Origin: Gemmobacter lanyuensis
GTDB taxonomy: Bacteria; Pseudomonadota; Alphaproteobacteria; Rhodobacterales; Rhodobacteraceae
Direction: 5' to 3'
DNA: 39,219 bases
Assembly: GCF_014652355.1 (NCBI RefSeq)
Contig: NZ_BMYQ01000005.1
Span: 185,153-224,371, forward strand
Below are positions 27,100 to 33,981 of the stretch, piece after piece (position 1 is the stretch's first letter; the number at the start of each line of letters is the position of its first letter). A model generated the notes under the pieces. It made no database searches, was not told the origin of the DNA, and saw only the letters and a program-made list of their open reading frames with translations. Both the position numbers and the translations under genes were made by a program.

Positions 27100-27217
27100 T
27101 GTGATTTGCAGCCGCAGCATGGCTGCTGCGTGGCAGCGAAGGGCATTCGCGCTTGACGCGCCGGACGCCCTGCCGCAAACCGCCCTTGTTTATTGGGCCA
27201 ACGCAAGGGGAAGAGCG

Positions 27218-28078
27218 ATGAGCCGCACCGTTTACGTGAACGGAGATTACGTGCCGGAAGCAGAGGCGAAGATCTCGGTCTTTGACCGCGGCTTCCTGAT
27301 GGCCGATGGCGTCTATGAAGTGACAAGCGTGCTGGACGGCAAGCTGATCGACTTTGGCGGTCACTGCAAACGTCTGGCGCGGTCACTGTCGGAACTGGCC
27401 ATGCAGAACCCGCATAGCGATGAAGAATGGCTGGCCATCCACCGCGAGATGGTGGCCCGCAATGACATCGTGGATGGCATGGTCTATCTGCAGGTGACGC
27501 GCGGCAATCCGGGTGACCGCGATTTCGCCTATCCGGCGAATGACGTGGCGCCGACGGTCGTGCTGTTCACCCAGTCGAAGCCCGGCCTTGCCGAAAGCCC
27601 CGCCGCGAAAACCGGCTGGAAGGTGATCTCCGTTCCCGACATCCGTTGGGGCCGGCGTGACATCAAGACGGTGCAGCTGCTCTACCCCTCGATGGGCAAG
27701 ATGGCCGCCAAACAGGCGGGCGCTGATGATGCATGGATGGTCGAAGATGGGTTCGTGACTGAAGGCACCTCGAACAACGCCTATATCGTCAAGGGCAACA
27801 AGATCATCACCCGCGCCCTGTCGAACGACATCCTGCACGGCATCACCCGCGCGGCCGTGCTGCGGTTCGCCGCCGAGGCGCAGATGGAGATCGAAGAGCG
27901 CAACTTCACCATCGATGAGGCGCAGAAAGCCGATGAGGCTTTCATCACCTCGGCCTCGGCCTTCGTGATGCCGGTGGTGGAAATCGACGGCGCCGCGCTG
28001 AACGGCGGCAAGGTCGGCCCCGTGGCGACCCGCCTGCGCGAGATCTATCTTGAAGAGATGCGGAAAGCCGCGATCTGA
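27218..28078 (+). CDS. D-amino-acid (D-alanine type) transaminase
   Basis: A 286-residue fold-type IV PLP aminotransferase. The PLP Lys150 lies in GRRDIKTVQLLYP, a pattern of D-amino-acid transaminases, and VTEGTSNNAYIV carries the conserved Glu and the cofactor-binding loop. The start of the mature fold, YVNGDYVPEAEAKISVFDRG, is typical. Likely role: interconversion of D-alanine and D-glutamate with their oxo-acids, possibly for wall precursors; branched-chain or aminodeoxychorismate lyase activity is less likely given the Lys context. The ATG at 27218 is chosen over upstream codons because AAGGGGAAG precedes it. Confidence 0.9.
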   Translation: MSRTVYVNGDYVPEAEAKISVFDRGFLMADGVYEVTSVLDGKLIDFGGHCKRLARSLSELAMQNPHSDEEWLAIHREMVARNDIVDGMVYLQVTRGNPGDRDFAYPANDVAPTVVLFTQSKPGLAESPAAKTGWKVISVPDIRWGRRDIKTVQLLYPSMGKMAAKQAGADDAWMVEDGFVTEGTSNNAYIVKGNKIITRALSNDILHGITRAAVLRFAAEAQMEIEERNFTIDEAQKADEAFITSASAFVMPVVEIDGAALNGGKVGPVATRLREIYLEEMRKAAI

Positions 28079-28086
28079 CCCTCTCA

Positions 28087-28110
28087 GGCGGGGGCCTTTG
28101 GGCCCCTGCC
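28087..28110. terminator. Possible bidirectional terminator hairpin
   Basis: A 10-bp stem (28087-28096 with 28101-28110, one G-U pair) with loop TTTG sits in the 42-bp gap between two convergent genes. There is no clear T-run on either side, so efficiency is uncertain. Confidence 0.45.
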
Positions 28111-28120
28111 CTTCCCGCGC

Positions 28121-28861
28121 CTAGGCCAGCCCGGCCAGCACCTCGGTCAGGATCGGCGCCAGACGCGCGGCCCAGGCCACCTGATCGGCCGGTGTGGCAA
28201 TCAGGTCATTGCGAAGCTCGATCAGGGTGTTATGGCGCCCCGGCACCAGCGCATGGCGATCAATCGCATCGCCCGGCAAGTGGCCGTTATAGGGCTGGTT
28301 GTCCCCCACACAGAGATCGGGTTCCTGCTGCAGCCGCGCAATTAACGGCAGGGACAGGCGCGTATCCAGATGGCTGTGCAGGATGCCGATATGCCAGGGC
28401 CGCGGCGCCCGCCCGCGCAGGCAGGGGGTGAAGCTGTGGATCGCCACGATCACCGTATCGGGCCGCCGCGCCGCCAGCTGGGCCAACGCCGCGTGATAGG
28501 GACGATAGAGCAGCTCTTTTCGCCGCTCGATTTCCGCCGCATCGACATAGCGGTTGCCGGGAATGATGGTGCCGTCATAGAGCCGCATCACCAGCGTCGG
28601 ATCATCCTCGCCCCGGTTGGGATCAATCACGAGGCGCGAGAAATCAGAGCAGATCACGGGGCTGTCCAGCGCCGCACCCAACGCGATGGAGACGCCCGCG
28701 GCGCCGGGATCCCAGGCGATATGCCGCGCCATGTCCTGCGGCGCGATGCCAAGCACACCGCCATTGATGGCCGGCGGGACCCGGTTCGAGGCATGATCGC
28801 AGGTCACAAGCCACCGGCCCGGACGGTCTTCACCATAGATCTGAAAAGCGGGGGTCGTCAT
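28121..28861 (-). CDS. N-formylglutamate amidohydrolase family protein
   Basis: A 246-residue hydrolase. Features of the family are LVTCDHASNRVPP near the N-terminus (metal-ligand Asp-His), HIAWDPGAAGVS, SRLVIDPNRGEDDP, and IVAIHSFTPCL in the middle. Relatives release formate from N-formylglutamate in histidine degradation, but many Rhodobacterales members stand apart from hut genes, as here, so the real substrate is open. The start is uncertain: ATG at 28861 is used; an upstream ATG would add 13 residues and neither has a strong Shine-Dalgarno sequence. It is divergent from pyk. Confidence 0.85.
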   Translation of the reverse strand: MTTPAFQIYGEDRPGRWLVTCDHASNRVPPAINGGVLGIAPQDMARHIAWDPGAAGVSIALGAALDSPVICSDFSRLVIDPNRGEDDPTLVMRLYDGTIIPGNRYVDAAEIERRKELLYRPYHAALAQLAARRPDTVIVAIHSFTPCLRGRAPRPWHIGILHSHLDTRLSLPLIARLQQEPDLCVGDNQPYNGHLPGDAIDRHALVPGRHNTLIELRNDLIATPADQVAWAARLAPILTEVLAGLA

Positions 28862-28994
28862 CTTTGCGTCACCAGTCAGCGTCACATCCACATAGGGCAT
28901 GGCGCGACGGCACGGAATCTGCAATCGATGGAAACGCAGCACTTGGCCTCTGAAACACGCGCGAATGTCGGGATTGATGCGACAAGGGCGATTT

Positions 28995-29023
28995 TTGACG
29001 CGCAAGCGTGTTACCGCTAACAA
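28995..29023 (+). promoter_or_regulatory. Predicted pyk promoter
   Basis: TTGACG (28995-29000) and TAACAA (29018-29023) have a 17-nt spacer. The start would fall near 29030, giving a leader of about 78 nt. The -10 and spacer are covered by the palindrome TGTTACCGCTAACA, implying repression. Confidence 0.55.
29009..29022. promoter_or_regulatory. CceR-like (LacI family) operator at pyk
   Basis: TGTTACCGCTAACA has perfect TGTTA/TAACA arms around a CG-centred core, as in LacI-family operators. It matches, from memory, the TGTTA-N-CG-N-TAACA type motif of CceR in Rhodobacter and PckR in rhizobia, which control central carbon genes including pyruvate kinase. It overlaps the predicted -10, fitting repression of glycolysis during gluconeogenic growth. 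Confidence 0.6.
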
Positions 29024-29107
29024 ATGCCAGATTGCCGCCGCGGCGGTTTTGCTCCATAACGACTTCGGCCCGTGATGACCGAACAAGACAGACAAGGAAC
29101 CGGCAGC

Positions 29108-30553
29108 ATGAGACGGATGCGCAATGTGAAGATCGTGGCCACCCTGGGGCCCGCATCGTCCGACTATGATACCATTCGCAATTTGTTCGAGGCAGGGGCC
29201 GACGTGTTCCGCCTGAACATGAGCCACGGCACCCACGACGACATTCGCGCGCGCCACGAAATCATCCGCAAGGTCGAGGCCGATATCGGCCGCCCGATCG
29301 CCATTCTGGCCGACCTTCAGGGTCCGAAGCTGCGCGTCGGCGCCTTCGCCGATGGCCCGGTGGATCTGGTCGAAGGGCAAAGCTTCCGCTTTGACCTGGA
29401 CGATACCCCCGGCGATGCGACGCGCGTACAGCTGCCGCATCCGGAAATCTTTGCCGCACTGGAAGTCGGGTCTTCGCTGCTGATCAATGACGGCAAGATC
29501 CGCGTTCATGTCGATGCCTGCGGCAAGGACTTTGCCGATTGCACCGTGACCGTGGCCGGCACCATCTCGAATCGCAAGGGCGTGAACGTCCCCGACGTGC
29601 TGCTGCCGCTGGCGGCGCTGTCGCAGAAGGACCGTGCCGATCTGGAAGTGGCCTGCCAACTGGGCGTGGACTGGCTTGCCCTGTCTTTCGTGCAGCGCCC
29701 CGAAGATGTGATCGAGGCCCGCGCGCTGGCCAACGGCCGCGCCGCGATTCTGGCCAAGATCGAAAAGCCCGCCGCCGTGAAGGCCTATGATGCCATTCTG
29801 GCCGTGGCCGATGGCATCATGGTGGCCCGTGGCGACCTGGGCGTTGAACTGCCGGTCCATGCCGTGCCGCCGATCCAGAAACAGTTGGTCCGCAAGGCCC
29901 GTGCCGCAGCCAAGCCGGTGATTGTGGCGACCCAGATGCTGGAATCGATGATCGAAAGCCCCGTGCCCACCCGGGCCGAGGTGTCGGACGTGGCAACCGC
30001 GATCTATGAGGGCGCCGATGCAGTGATGCTCTCGGCGGAAAGCGCCGCCGGGAAATTCCCGATCGAAGCTGTAGCCACCATGAACAATGTCGCGATCAGC
30101 GTCGAAAGCGATGCGACCTATCGCGACATCATCGAGGCAAGCCGCAAGGTGGTCCGCACCACCGTGGCCGATGGCATCGTCGCCGCAGCCCGCGAAATCG
30201 CAGAGGCCGCCGACATCAAGGCGATCTGCTGCTTCTCGCAATCGGGGACGACGGTGAGCCTGGTTGCCCGCGAACGTCCGCGCGTGCCGATCATCGGCCT
30301 GACGCCGCTGATCGGGACAGCGCGTCGGCTCTGCCTGACCTGGGGCGCCCATTGCGCCGTGACGGAAGAGCAGGACCGCTTCAAGGGCGCCGTGATTTCG
30401 GCCGTGCGCGCCGCGCGCTCTTATGGGTTTGCCACCGAAAAGGACCAGATCGTCGTGACTGCAGGCGTGCCGTTCAACGTCACCGGCACCACGAACATCC
30501 TGCGTGTCGCACCCTGTGACGAGCGGTTGATTCACCGCGCCGACCCGGAGTAA
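29108..30553 (+). CDS. pyk: Pyruvate kinase
   Basis: Converts phosphoenolpyruvate and ADP to pyruvate and ATP, the final step of the Entner-Doudoroff and glycolytic routes. The 481-residue product shows NVKIVATLGPASS, FRLNMSHG, the catalytic segment AILAKIEKPAAV with the active-site Lys-Ile-Glu, and MVARGDLGVELP for Mg and PEP binding; the C-terminal domain ends with GTTNILRV. The ATG at 29108 has AAGGAAC upstream; alternatives GTG 29072 and ATG 29075 would add residues before the conserved start. A CceR-like operator overlaps its predicted promoter. Confidence 0.96.
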   Translation: MRRMRNVKIVATLGPASSDYDTIRNLFEAGADVFRLNMSHGTHDDIRARHEIIRKVEADIGRPIAILADLQGPKLRVGAFADGPVDLVEGQSFRFDLDDTPGDATRVQLPHPEIFAALEVGSSLLINDGKIRVHVDACGKDFADCTVTVAGTISNRKGVNVPDVLLPLAALSQKDRADLEVACQLGVDWLALSFVQRPEDVIEARALANGRAAILAKIEKPAAVKAYDAILAVADGIMVARGDLGVELPVHAVPPIQKQLVRKARAAAKPVIVATQMLESMIESPVPTRAEVSDVATAIYEGADAVMLSAESAAGKFPIEAVATMNNVAISVESDATYRDIIEASRKVVRTTVADGIVAAAREIAEAADIKAICCFSQSGTTVSLVARERPRVPIIGLTPLIGTARRLCLTWGAHCAVTEEQDRFKGAVISAVRAARSYGFATEKDQIVVTAGVPFNVTGTTNILRVAPCDERLIHRADPE

Positions 30554-30582
30554 TCTGGCAGGGCACAATATCGGGGGTGGCC

Positions 30583-30807
30583 GTGAACACGGATCTCTAT
30601 CTCGTCATCGGGATCATCGTTGTCGCCTTGGCCATTCCCGCGGTCTTTGCCGCCTATTCCGAAGGCCGCGTGCCACGCGCGGCCTCGATCCTGGTTCTCA
30701 TCGGCGGATCGCTTGTCGTGATGGCGCTGACCAAGAAACCCGGTGGATATGAGGTTCAGGACATCCCGAACGCCTTTTACCGGGTCATCGGGCAATTGAT
30801 GCGATAG
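30583..30807 (+). CDS. Small two-helix membrane protein
   Basis: A 74-residue protein with two hydrophobic helices (about 4-24 and 34-50) around a short charged loop EGRVPRAAS, and a polar C-terminus ([18 protein letters not shown]). I recall similar proteins near pyk in Rhodobacterales, but know no function. GTG at 30583 is chosen because GGGGG stands 5 nt before it; GTG at 30577 would add two residues. It starts 29 bp after pyk and ends before a strong terminator, so it is probably cotranscribed with pyk. Confidence 0.7.
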   Translation: MNTDLYLVIGIIVVALAIPAVFAAYSEGRVPRAASILVLIGGSLVVMALTKKPGGYEVQDIPNAFYRVIGQLMR

Positions 30808-30812
30808 GAACG

Positions 30813-30835
30813 GGCGGCCCAAAGGCCGCCTTTTT
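30813..30835 (+). terminator. Terminator of the pyk transcription unit
   Basis: A 7-bp stem GGCGGCC/GGCCGCC with loop CAAA is followed at once by five T residues (30831-30835). It separates pyk and its small membrane-protein partner from the ribosomal protein genes. Confidence 0.9.
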
Positions 30836-30846
30836 CCTTTCCTGGC

Positions 30847-30875
30847 TTGCACTTTTCCCGGATGGGCCCTATACG
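30847..30875 (+). promoter_or_regulatory. Predicted rpmI-rplT promoter
   Basis: TTGCAC (30847-30852) and TATACG (30870-30875) with a 17-nt spacer give a start near 30882 and a leader of about 68 nt before rpmI. I see no obvious L20-binding leader structure in it. Confidence 0.55.
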
Positions 30876-30949
30876 GCCCGCTCTACCCCGCGCGTCCGGC
30901 CTCTGTGGCATTGCCGAGTCGTGCGTTCACCCTCAACGAGGAGATGGAA

Positions 30950-31150
30950 ATGCCCAAGATGAAGACCAAGTCGGCGGCAAAGAAGCGCTTCAGCTTCACT
31001 GCTTCCGGTCGTGTGAAAGCTGGCCCGGCCGGCAAACGTCACGGCATGATCAAACGGACGACCAAGTTCGTGCGCGATGCATCGGGTGCTATGATCCTGT
31101 GCGAGAGCGATGCGAAAATCGTCAAAAAATACATGCCCTACGACCGGTAA
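30950..31150 (+). CDS. rpmI: 50S ribosomal protein L35
   Basis: A 66-residue, very basic protein beginning [20 protein letters not shown], the L35 signature, and ending KKYMPYDR. It is a component of the large ribosomal subunit. GAGGAG precedes the ATG at 30950. It lies 12 bp before rplT, the usual operon partner; infC, which often leads this operon, is not adjacent here. Confidence 0.97.
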   Translation: MPKMKTKSAAKKRFSFTASGRVKAGPAGKRHGMIKRTTKFVRDASGAMILCESDAKIVKKYMPYDR

Positions 31151-31162
31151 GGAGAACTTCAT

Positions 31163-31528
31163 ATGTCCCGCGTTAAATCCGGCAAGGTGACCCACGCCCG
31201 TCACCGCAAGGTGATCAAGGCTGCGAAAGGCTACTACGCCGCTCGCTCGACGAACTTCCGCACCGCGACTCAGGCTGTCGACAAGGCCAACCAGTATGCG
31301 ACCCGCGACCGCAAGACCCGCAAGCGCAACTTCCGCGCGCTGTGGATCCAGCGGATCAACGCGGCCGTCCGTCTGTTCGACCTCGAGATGACCTATTCGC
31401 GTTTCATCAACGGTCTGGCGAAAGCCGGGATCGAAGTGGACCGCAAGGTTCTGGCCGATCTGGCCGTGCATGAGCCCGAGGCGTTCAACGCCATCGCCGC
31501 TCAGGCAAAGGCCGCGCTGGCCGCCTGA
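31163..31528 (+). CDS. rplT: 50S ribosomal protein L20
   Basis: A 121-residue basic protein that binds 23S rRNA early in subunit assembly. [19 protein letters not shown] and [19 protein letters not shown] are diagnostic. TAAGGAGAAC precedes the ATG. It is followed by a strong terminator, so rpmI-rplT is a closed unit. In E. coli L20 represses this operon through a leader structure, but nothing comparable is evident here. Confidence 0.98.
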   Translation: MSRVKSGKVTHARHRKVIKAAKGYYAARSTNFRTATQAVDKANQYATRDRKTRKRNFRALWIQRINAAVRLFDLEMTYSRFINGLAKAGIEVDRKVLADLAVHEPEAFNAIAAQAKAALAA

Positions 31529-31555
31529 TTTCAGGCAACTGACGGATCTGGAAGG

Positions 31556-31578
31556 GCCCCGCTTCGGCGGGGCTTTTT
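31556..31578 (+). terminator. Terminator after rplT
   Basis: GCCCCGC/GCGGGGC with a TTCG tetraloop followed directly by five T residues, 28 bp past the rplT stop. Confidence 0.93.
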
Positions 31579-31590
31579 CTTTGCGCGACT

Positions 31591-31643
31591 CTGGGGGCGC
31601 TGCCCCCGGGGCCGCTGGCCCCTCCCCCGGGATATTTGGACAA
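31591..31643 (+). repeat. REP-like twin-hairpin element of Rhodobacterales type
   Basis: Two perfect 6-bp hairpins, GGGGGC-GCT-GCCCCC (31593-31607) and GGGGCC-GCT-GGCCCC (31608-31622), stand side by side with the same GCT loop, followed by CCCCCGGGATATTTGGACA. From memory, intergenic elements with this pattern, ending in a CCCGGGATATTT tail, are scattered in many Rhodobacteraceae genomes. Only one copy is in the window, so repetition is not shown here. Confidence 0.5.
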
Positions 31644-31660
31644 CGGGAAGGGCGGCAGTC

Positions 31661-31689
31661 TTGCAAAAGATGCCTGTCAGGGCTAGCAC
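31661..31689 (+). promoter_or_regulatory. Predicted pheS promoter
   Basis: TTGCAA (31661-31666) and TAGCAC (31684-31689) with a 17-nt spacer, ending 24 bp before the pheS start. It lies directly after the REP-like element. Confidence 0.4.
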
Positions 31690-31713
31690 CGCAACAGAAT
31701 GACGGAGGCACGA

Positions 31714-32793
31714 ATGGACCTGACAGAGCTGCGCGGGAAATATGTCGAGGCGATTGCCAAGGCAGCGGACGAGGCGGCGCTGGAAGAGGTGCGGATTGCC
31801 GCGCTTGGCAAAAAGGGCGAGATTTCGGCCCTGATGGCGGGTCTGGGCAAGATGGAGCCCGACGCACGCAAAGCCGCAGGCGCCGCGATGAATGTCGTCA
31901 AGGACGAGATCGATGCCGCGCTGCGGGCCAAGAAGGCGGCGCTGGCCGATGCGGCACTGGATGCCCGGCTGCGGACCGAATGGCTGGATGTGACGCTGCC
32001 GGGGCGCCCGCGCCGGGTGGGCACCATCCATCCGGTGAGCCAGGTGATGGACGAGCTGACGGCGATCTTCGCCGATATGGGCTTTGCCGTGGCCGAGGGC
32101 CCGCAGGTCGAGAGCGACTGGTACAATTTCGATGCGCTCAACATTCCGCCCGAGCATCCGGCGCGGCAAGAGCATGATACGTTCTTCATGCATCGTGACG
32201 CGGGGGATGAGCGGCCGCCGCATGTGCTGCGGACCCATACCAGCCCGGTGCAGATCCGGGCGATGATGGCGCAGGGCGCGCCGATCCGCGTGATCGCGCC
32301 GGGCCGGGTCTATCGGATGGACATGGACCAGACCCATACGCCGATGTTCCATCAGGTCGAGGGTCTGGCGATTGACCGCGACATCAGCATGGCAAACCTG
32401 AAATGGGTGCTGGAAGAGTTCTGCCGCGCCTTCTTTGAGGTGGACAAGGTCGAGCTGCGCTTCCGTGCCAGCCATTTCCCCTTCACCGAGCCTTCGGCAG
32501 AGGTGGACATCCGCTATTCCAATGTCGGCGGTCAGCTGAAGATCGGCGAGGGCGACAAGTGGATGGAAATCCTCGGCTCGGGGATGGTGCATCCGAAGGT
32601 GCTGGCGGCGGCGGGCGTGGACCCGAACGAATGGCAGGGTTTTGCCTTCGGCATGGGGATCGACCGGCTGGCCATGCTGAAATACGGCATCCCGGACCTG
32701 CGCGCCTTCTTTGAATCGGATCTGCGCTGGCTGCGGCATTATGGGTTCGCAAGCCTCGACCTGCCGGATCTGCCGGGCGGGCTGAGCCGCTGA
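31714..32793 (+). CDS. pheS: Phenylalanine--tRNA ligase alpha subunit
   Basis: The catalytic subunit of the alpha2-beta2 synthetase that charges tRNA-Phe. The 359-residue product has an N-terminal coiled coil (about 1-85), then class II motifs: motif 2 around [17 protein letters not shown] and motif 3 [18 protein letters not shown]. The ATG at 31714 has GGAGG 7 nt upstream; an ATG at 31699 would add five residues. The beta-subunit gene pheT does not follow: a strong terminator and an unrelated minus-strand gene come next, so pheT must be elsewhere. Confidence 0.97.
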   Translation: MDLTELRGKYVEAIAKAADEAALEEVRIAALGKKGEISALMAGLGKMEPDARKAAGAAMNVVKDEIDAALRAKKAALADAALDARLRTEWLDVTLPGRPRRVGTIHPVSQVMDELTAIFADMGFAVAEGPQVESDWYNFDALNIPPEHPARQEHDTFFMHRDAGDERPPHVLRTHTSPVQIRAMMAQGAPIRVIAPGRVYRMDMDQTHTPMFHQVEGLAIDRDISMANLKWVLEEFCRAFFEVDKVELRFRASHFPFTEPSAEVDIRYSNVGGQLKIGEGDKWMEILGSGMVHPKVLAAAGVDPNEWQGFAFGMGIDRLAMLKYGIPDLRAFFESDLRWLRHYGFASLDLPDLPGGLSR

Positions 32794-32800
32794 GAGTTTG

Positions 32801-32829
32801 AAAGGCGCCCGCATTCGGGCGCCTTTTTT
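32801..32829 (+). terminator. Terminator after pheS
   Basis: An 11-bp stem AAAGGCGCCCG/CGGGCGCCTTT with loop CATT ends in six T residues (32824-32829), 7 bp after the pheS stop. It closes pheS as a single-gene unit. Confidence 0.93.
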
Positions 32830-32943
32830 CATGGCATCGGTAAAGATGCTGCGGCCTGTCTGGTCCTGATATCAGGTCCGAACCCGGATCTGGCCAGGAA
32901 GGCGCTTCCCATCCGCTGCAAGCTGATCGAAGACTGAGGGACT

Positions 32944-32963
32944 GGGCGGCGCACAGGCCGCCC
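32944..32963 (-). terminator. Weak hairpin after the RTX gene
   Basis: GGGCGGC/GCCGCCC with a 6-nt loop lies 6 bp past the RTX stop on the minus strand. No T-run follows, so terminator function is doubtful. Confidence 0.35.
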
Positions 32964-32968
32964 GAGCC

Positions 32969-33847
32969 TTAGATCACGATAATGTCGGCCGCTGTGAGCG
33001 CAGTTCCATCCGCGAAATCCGCGATCAGCACTTTGGTGCCGCCGCCGTTGCCATCGGCATCAAACCAAAGGCGGCCGGTCGATTGCTGATAGATGATCCG
33101 GTCTGCACCATCGACGGCGGATGTCCCGGCGACAAAACGCCCCCCGATCGCCCCGAGATTGCCCAGGCCGACAAAGCTGTCCCGGTCGATTTCGATCCGA
33201 TCTGCCGCAGCGTTGAAGTCGGACACGGTATCGACGGTCCCGCGATTGGCAAAGACGAAGACATCGGCGTCACGCCCCCCGGTCAGCTGATCGGCGCCCG
33301 CCCCGCCGTTGAGACGGTCGTTGCCTATGCCGCCCACAAGCGTATCTGCCCCGAGACCGCCGTTCAGCACATCATTGCCCGCATCGCCCAGCAGCCGGTC
33401 AGCGCCTGCATTGCCATCCACCGTATCCCGCCCGGCGCCGCCGAACAGCACGTCATTGCCCGAGCCGCCGTTGATGTCGTCATTACCAGCGACCAGCATG
33501 TTGAAGGCCTGCGGCCCACGCCCTGCCAGAAGGTGGTCAACAAAAGTGTTTGCAGAAAGGTTCAGCCCCGTCAGGCTGAGCGGATCTGGTACGCCACTGA
33601 TGCGGACCAGCATCCCGGTCAGCGTACCAGAACTGACGCCTGTGAAGATGCCGCCCGAAACCTCCACCACCAGATTCGTTCCCAAGAAGCGAACCGAGGC
33701 ATCATTGGGCACGTTCAACTGCACATAGTTGGACGTGTAGGAGATGCTTGTCCCCCCCGTGATCACGCTGTCGAAGTCCTGCCGCTCTGCAATCATGTTC
33801 AGGGCGGGCCAGTAGGTCCGAACAGGCGTAAAATTCAAGACAGCCAT
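32969..33847 (-). CDS. Short RTX calcium-binding protein, probably type I secreted
   Basis: A 292-residue protein with no N-terminal signal peptide. Residues 1-120 form a Val/Ser/Thr/Gly-rich, beta-like domain I do not recognise. Residues about 126-195 hold seven to eight RTX nonapeptides of the GGxGxDxLx type (GGSGNDVLF, GGAGRDTVD, GDAGNDVLN), which bind calcium in a beta-roll. The end (ADVFVFANRGTVDTVSDFN ... ADRIEIDRD) matches the C-terminal region of serralysin-like proteins that carries type I secretion signals. GGGAGG precedes the ATG. No ABC exporter or protease motif is nearby; the activity is unknown. Confidence 0.88.
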   Translation of the reverse strand: MAVLNFTPVRTYWPALNMIAERQDFDSVITGGTSISYTSNYVQLNVPNDASVRFLGTNLVVEVSGGIFTGVSSGTLTGMLVRISGVPDPLSLTGLNLSANTFVDHLLAGRGPQAFNMLVAGNDDINGGSGNDVLFGGAGRDTVDGNAGADRLLGDAGNDVLNGGLGADTLVGGIGNDRLNGGAGADQLTGGRDADVFVFANRGTVDTVSDFNAAADRIEIDRDSFVGLGNLGAIGGRFVAGTSAVDGADRIIYQQSTGRLWFDADGNGGGTKVLIADFADGTALTAADIIVI

Positions 33848-33928
33848 CTAAGCCTCCCACAACGACTGAAATATCTTTCAATCAAACAGAATTCGAGCAA
33901 GGCGCAATGCAAATTCGGCGGGACCATG

Positions 33929-33958
33929 AAAAATGGCCCCTGCGATTGCAGGGGCCAT
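33929..33958 (-). terminator. Terminator after parC
   Basis: An 11-bp stem ATGGCCCCTGC/GCAGGGGCCAT with a 4-nt loop is followed on the minus strand by a run of T residues (33929-33933), 23 bp past the parC stop. Confidence 0.9.
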
Positions 33959-33981
33959 AGCGGTGATCATGCTAGGGTGGA

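Noticed and set aside
28121-30568. An 815-codon minus-strand open frame covering pyk in antisense
   Set aside because: Only its last part is the N-formylglutamate amidohydrolase. The rest is His/Gly/Arg-rich translation opposite pyruvate kinase, produced by high GC third positions.
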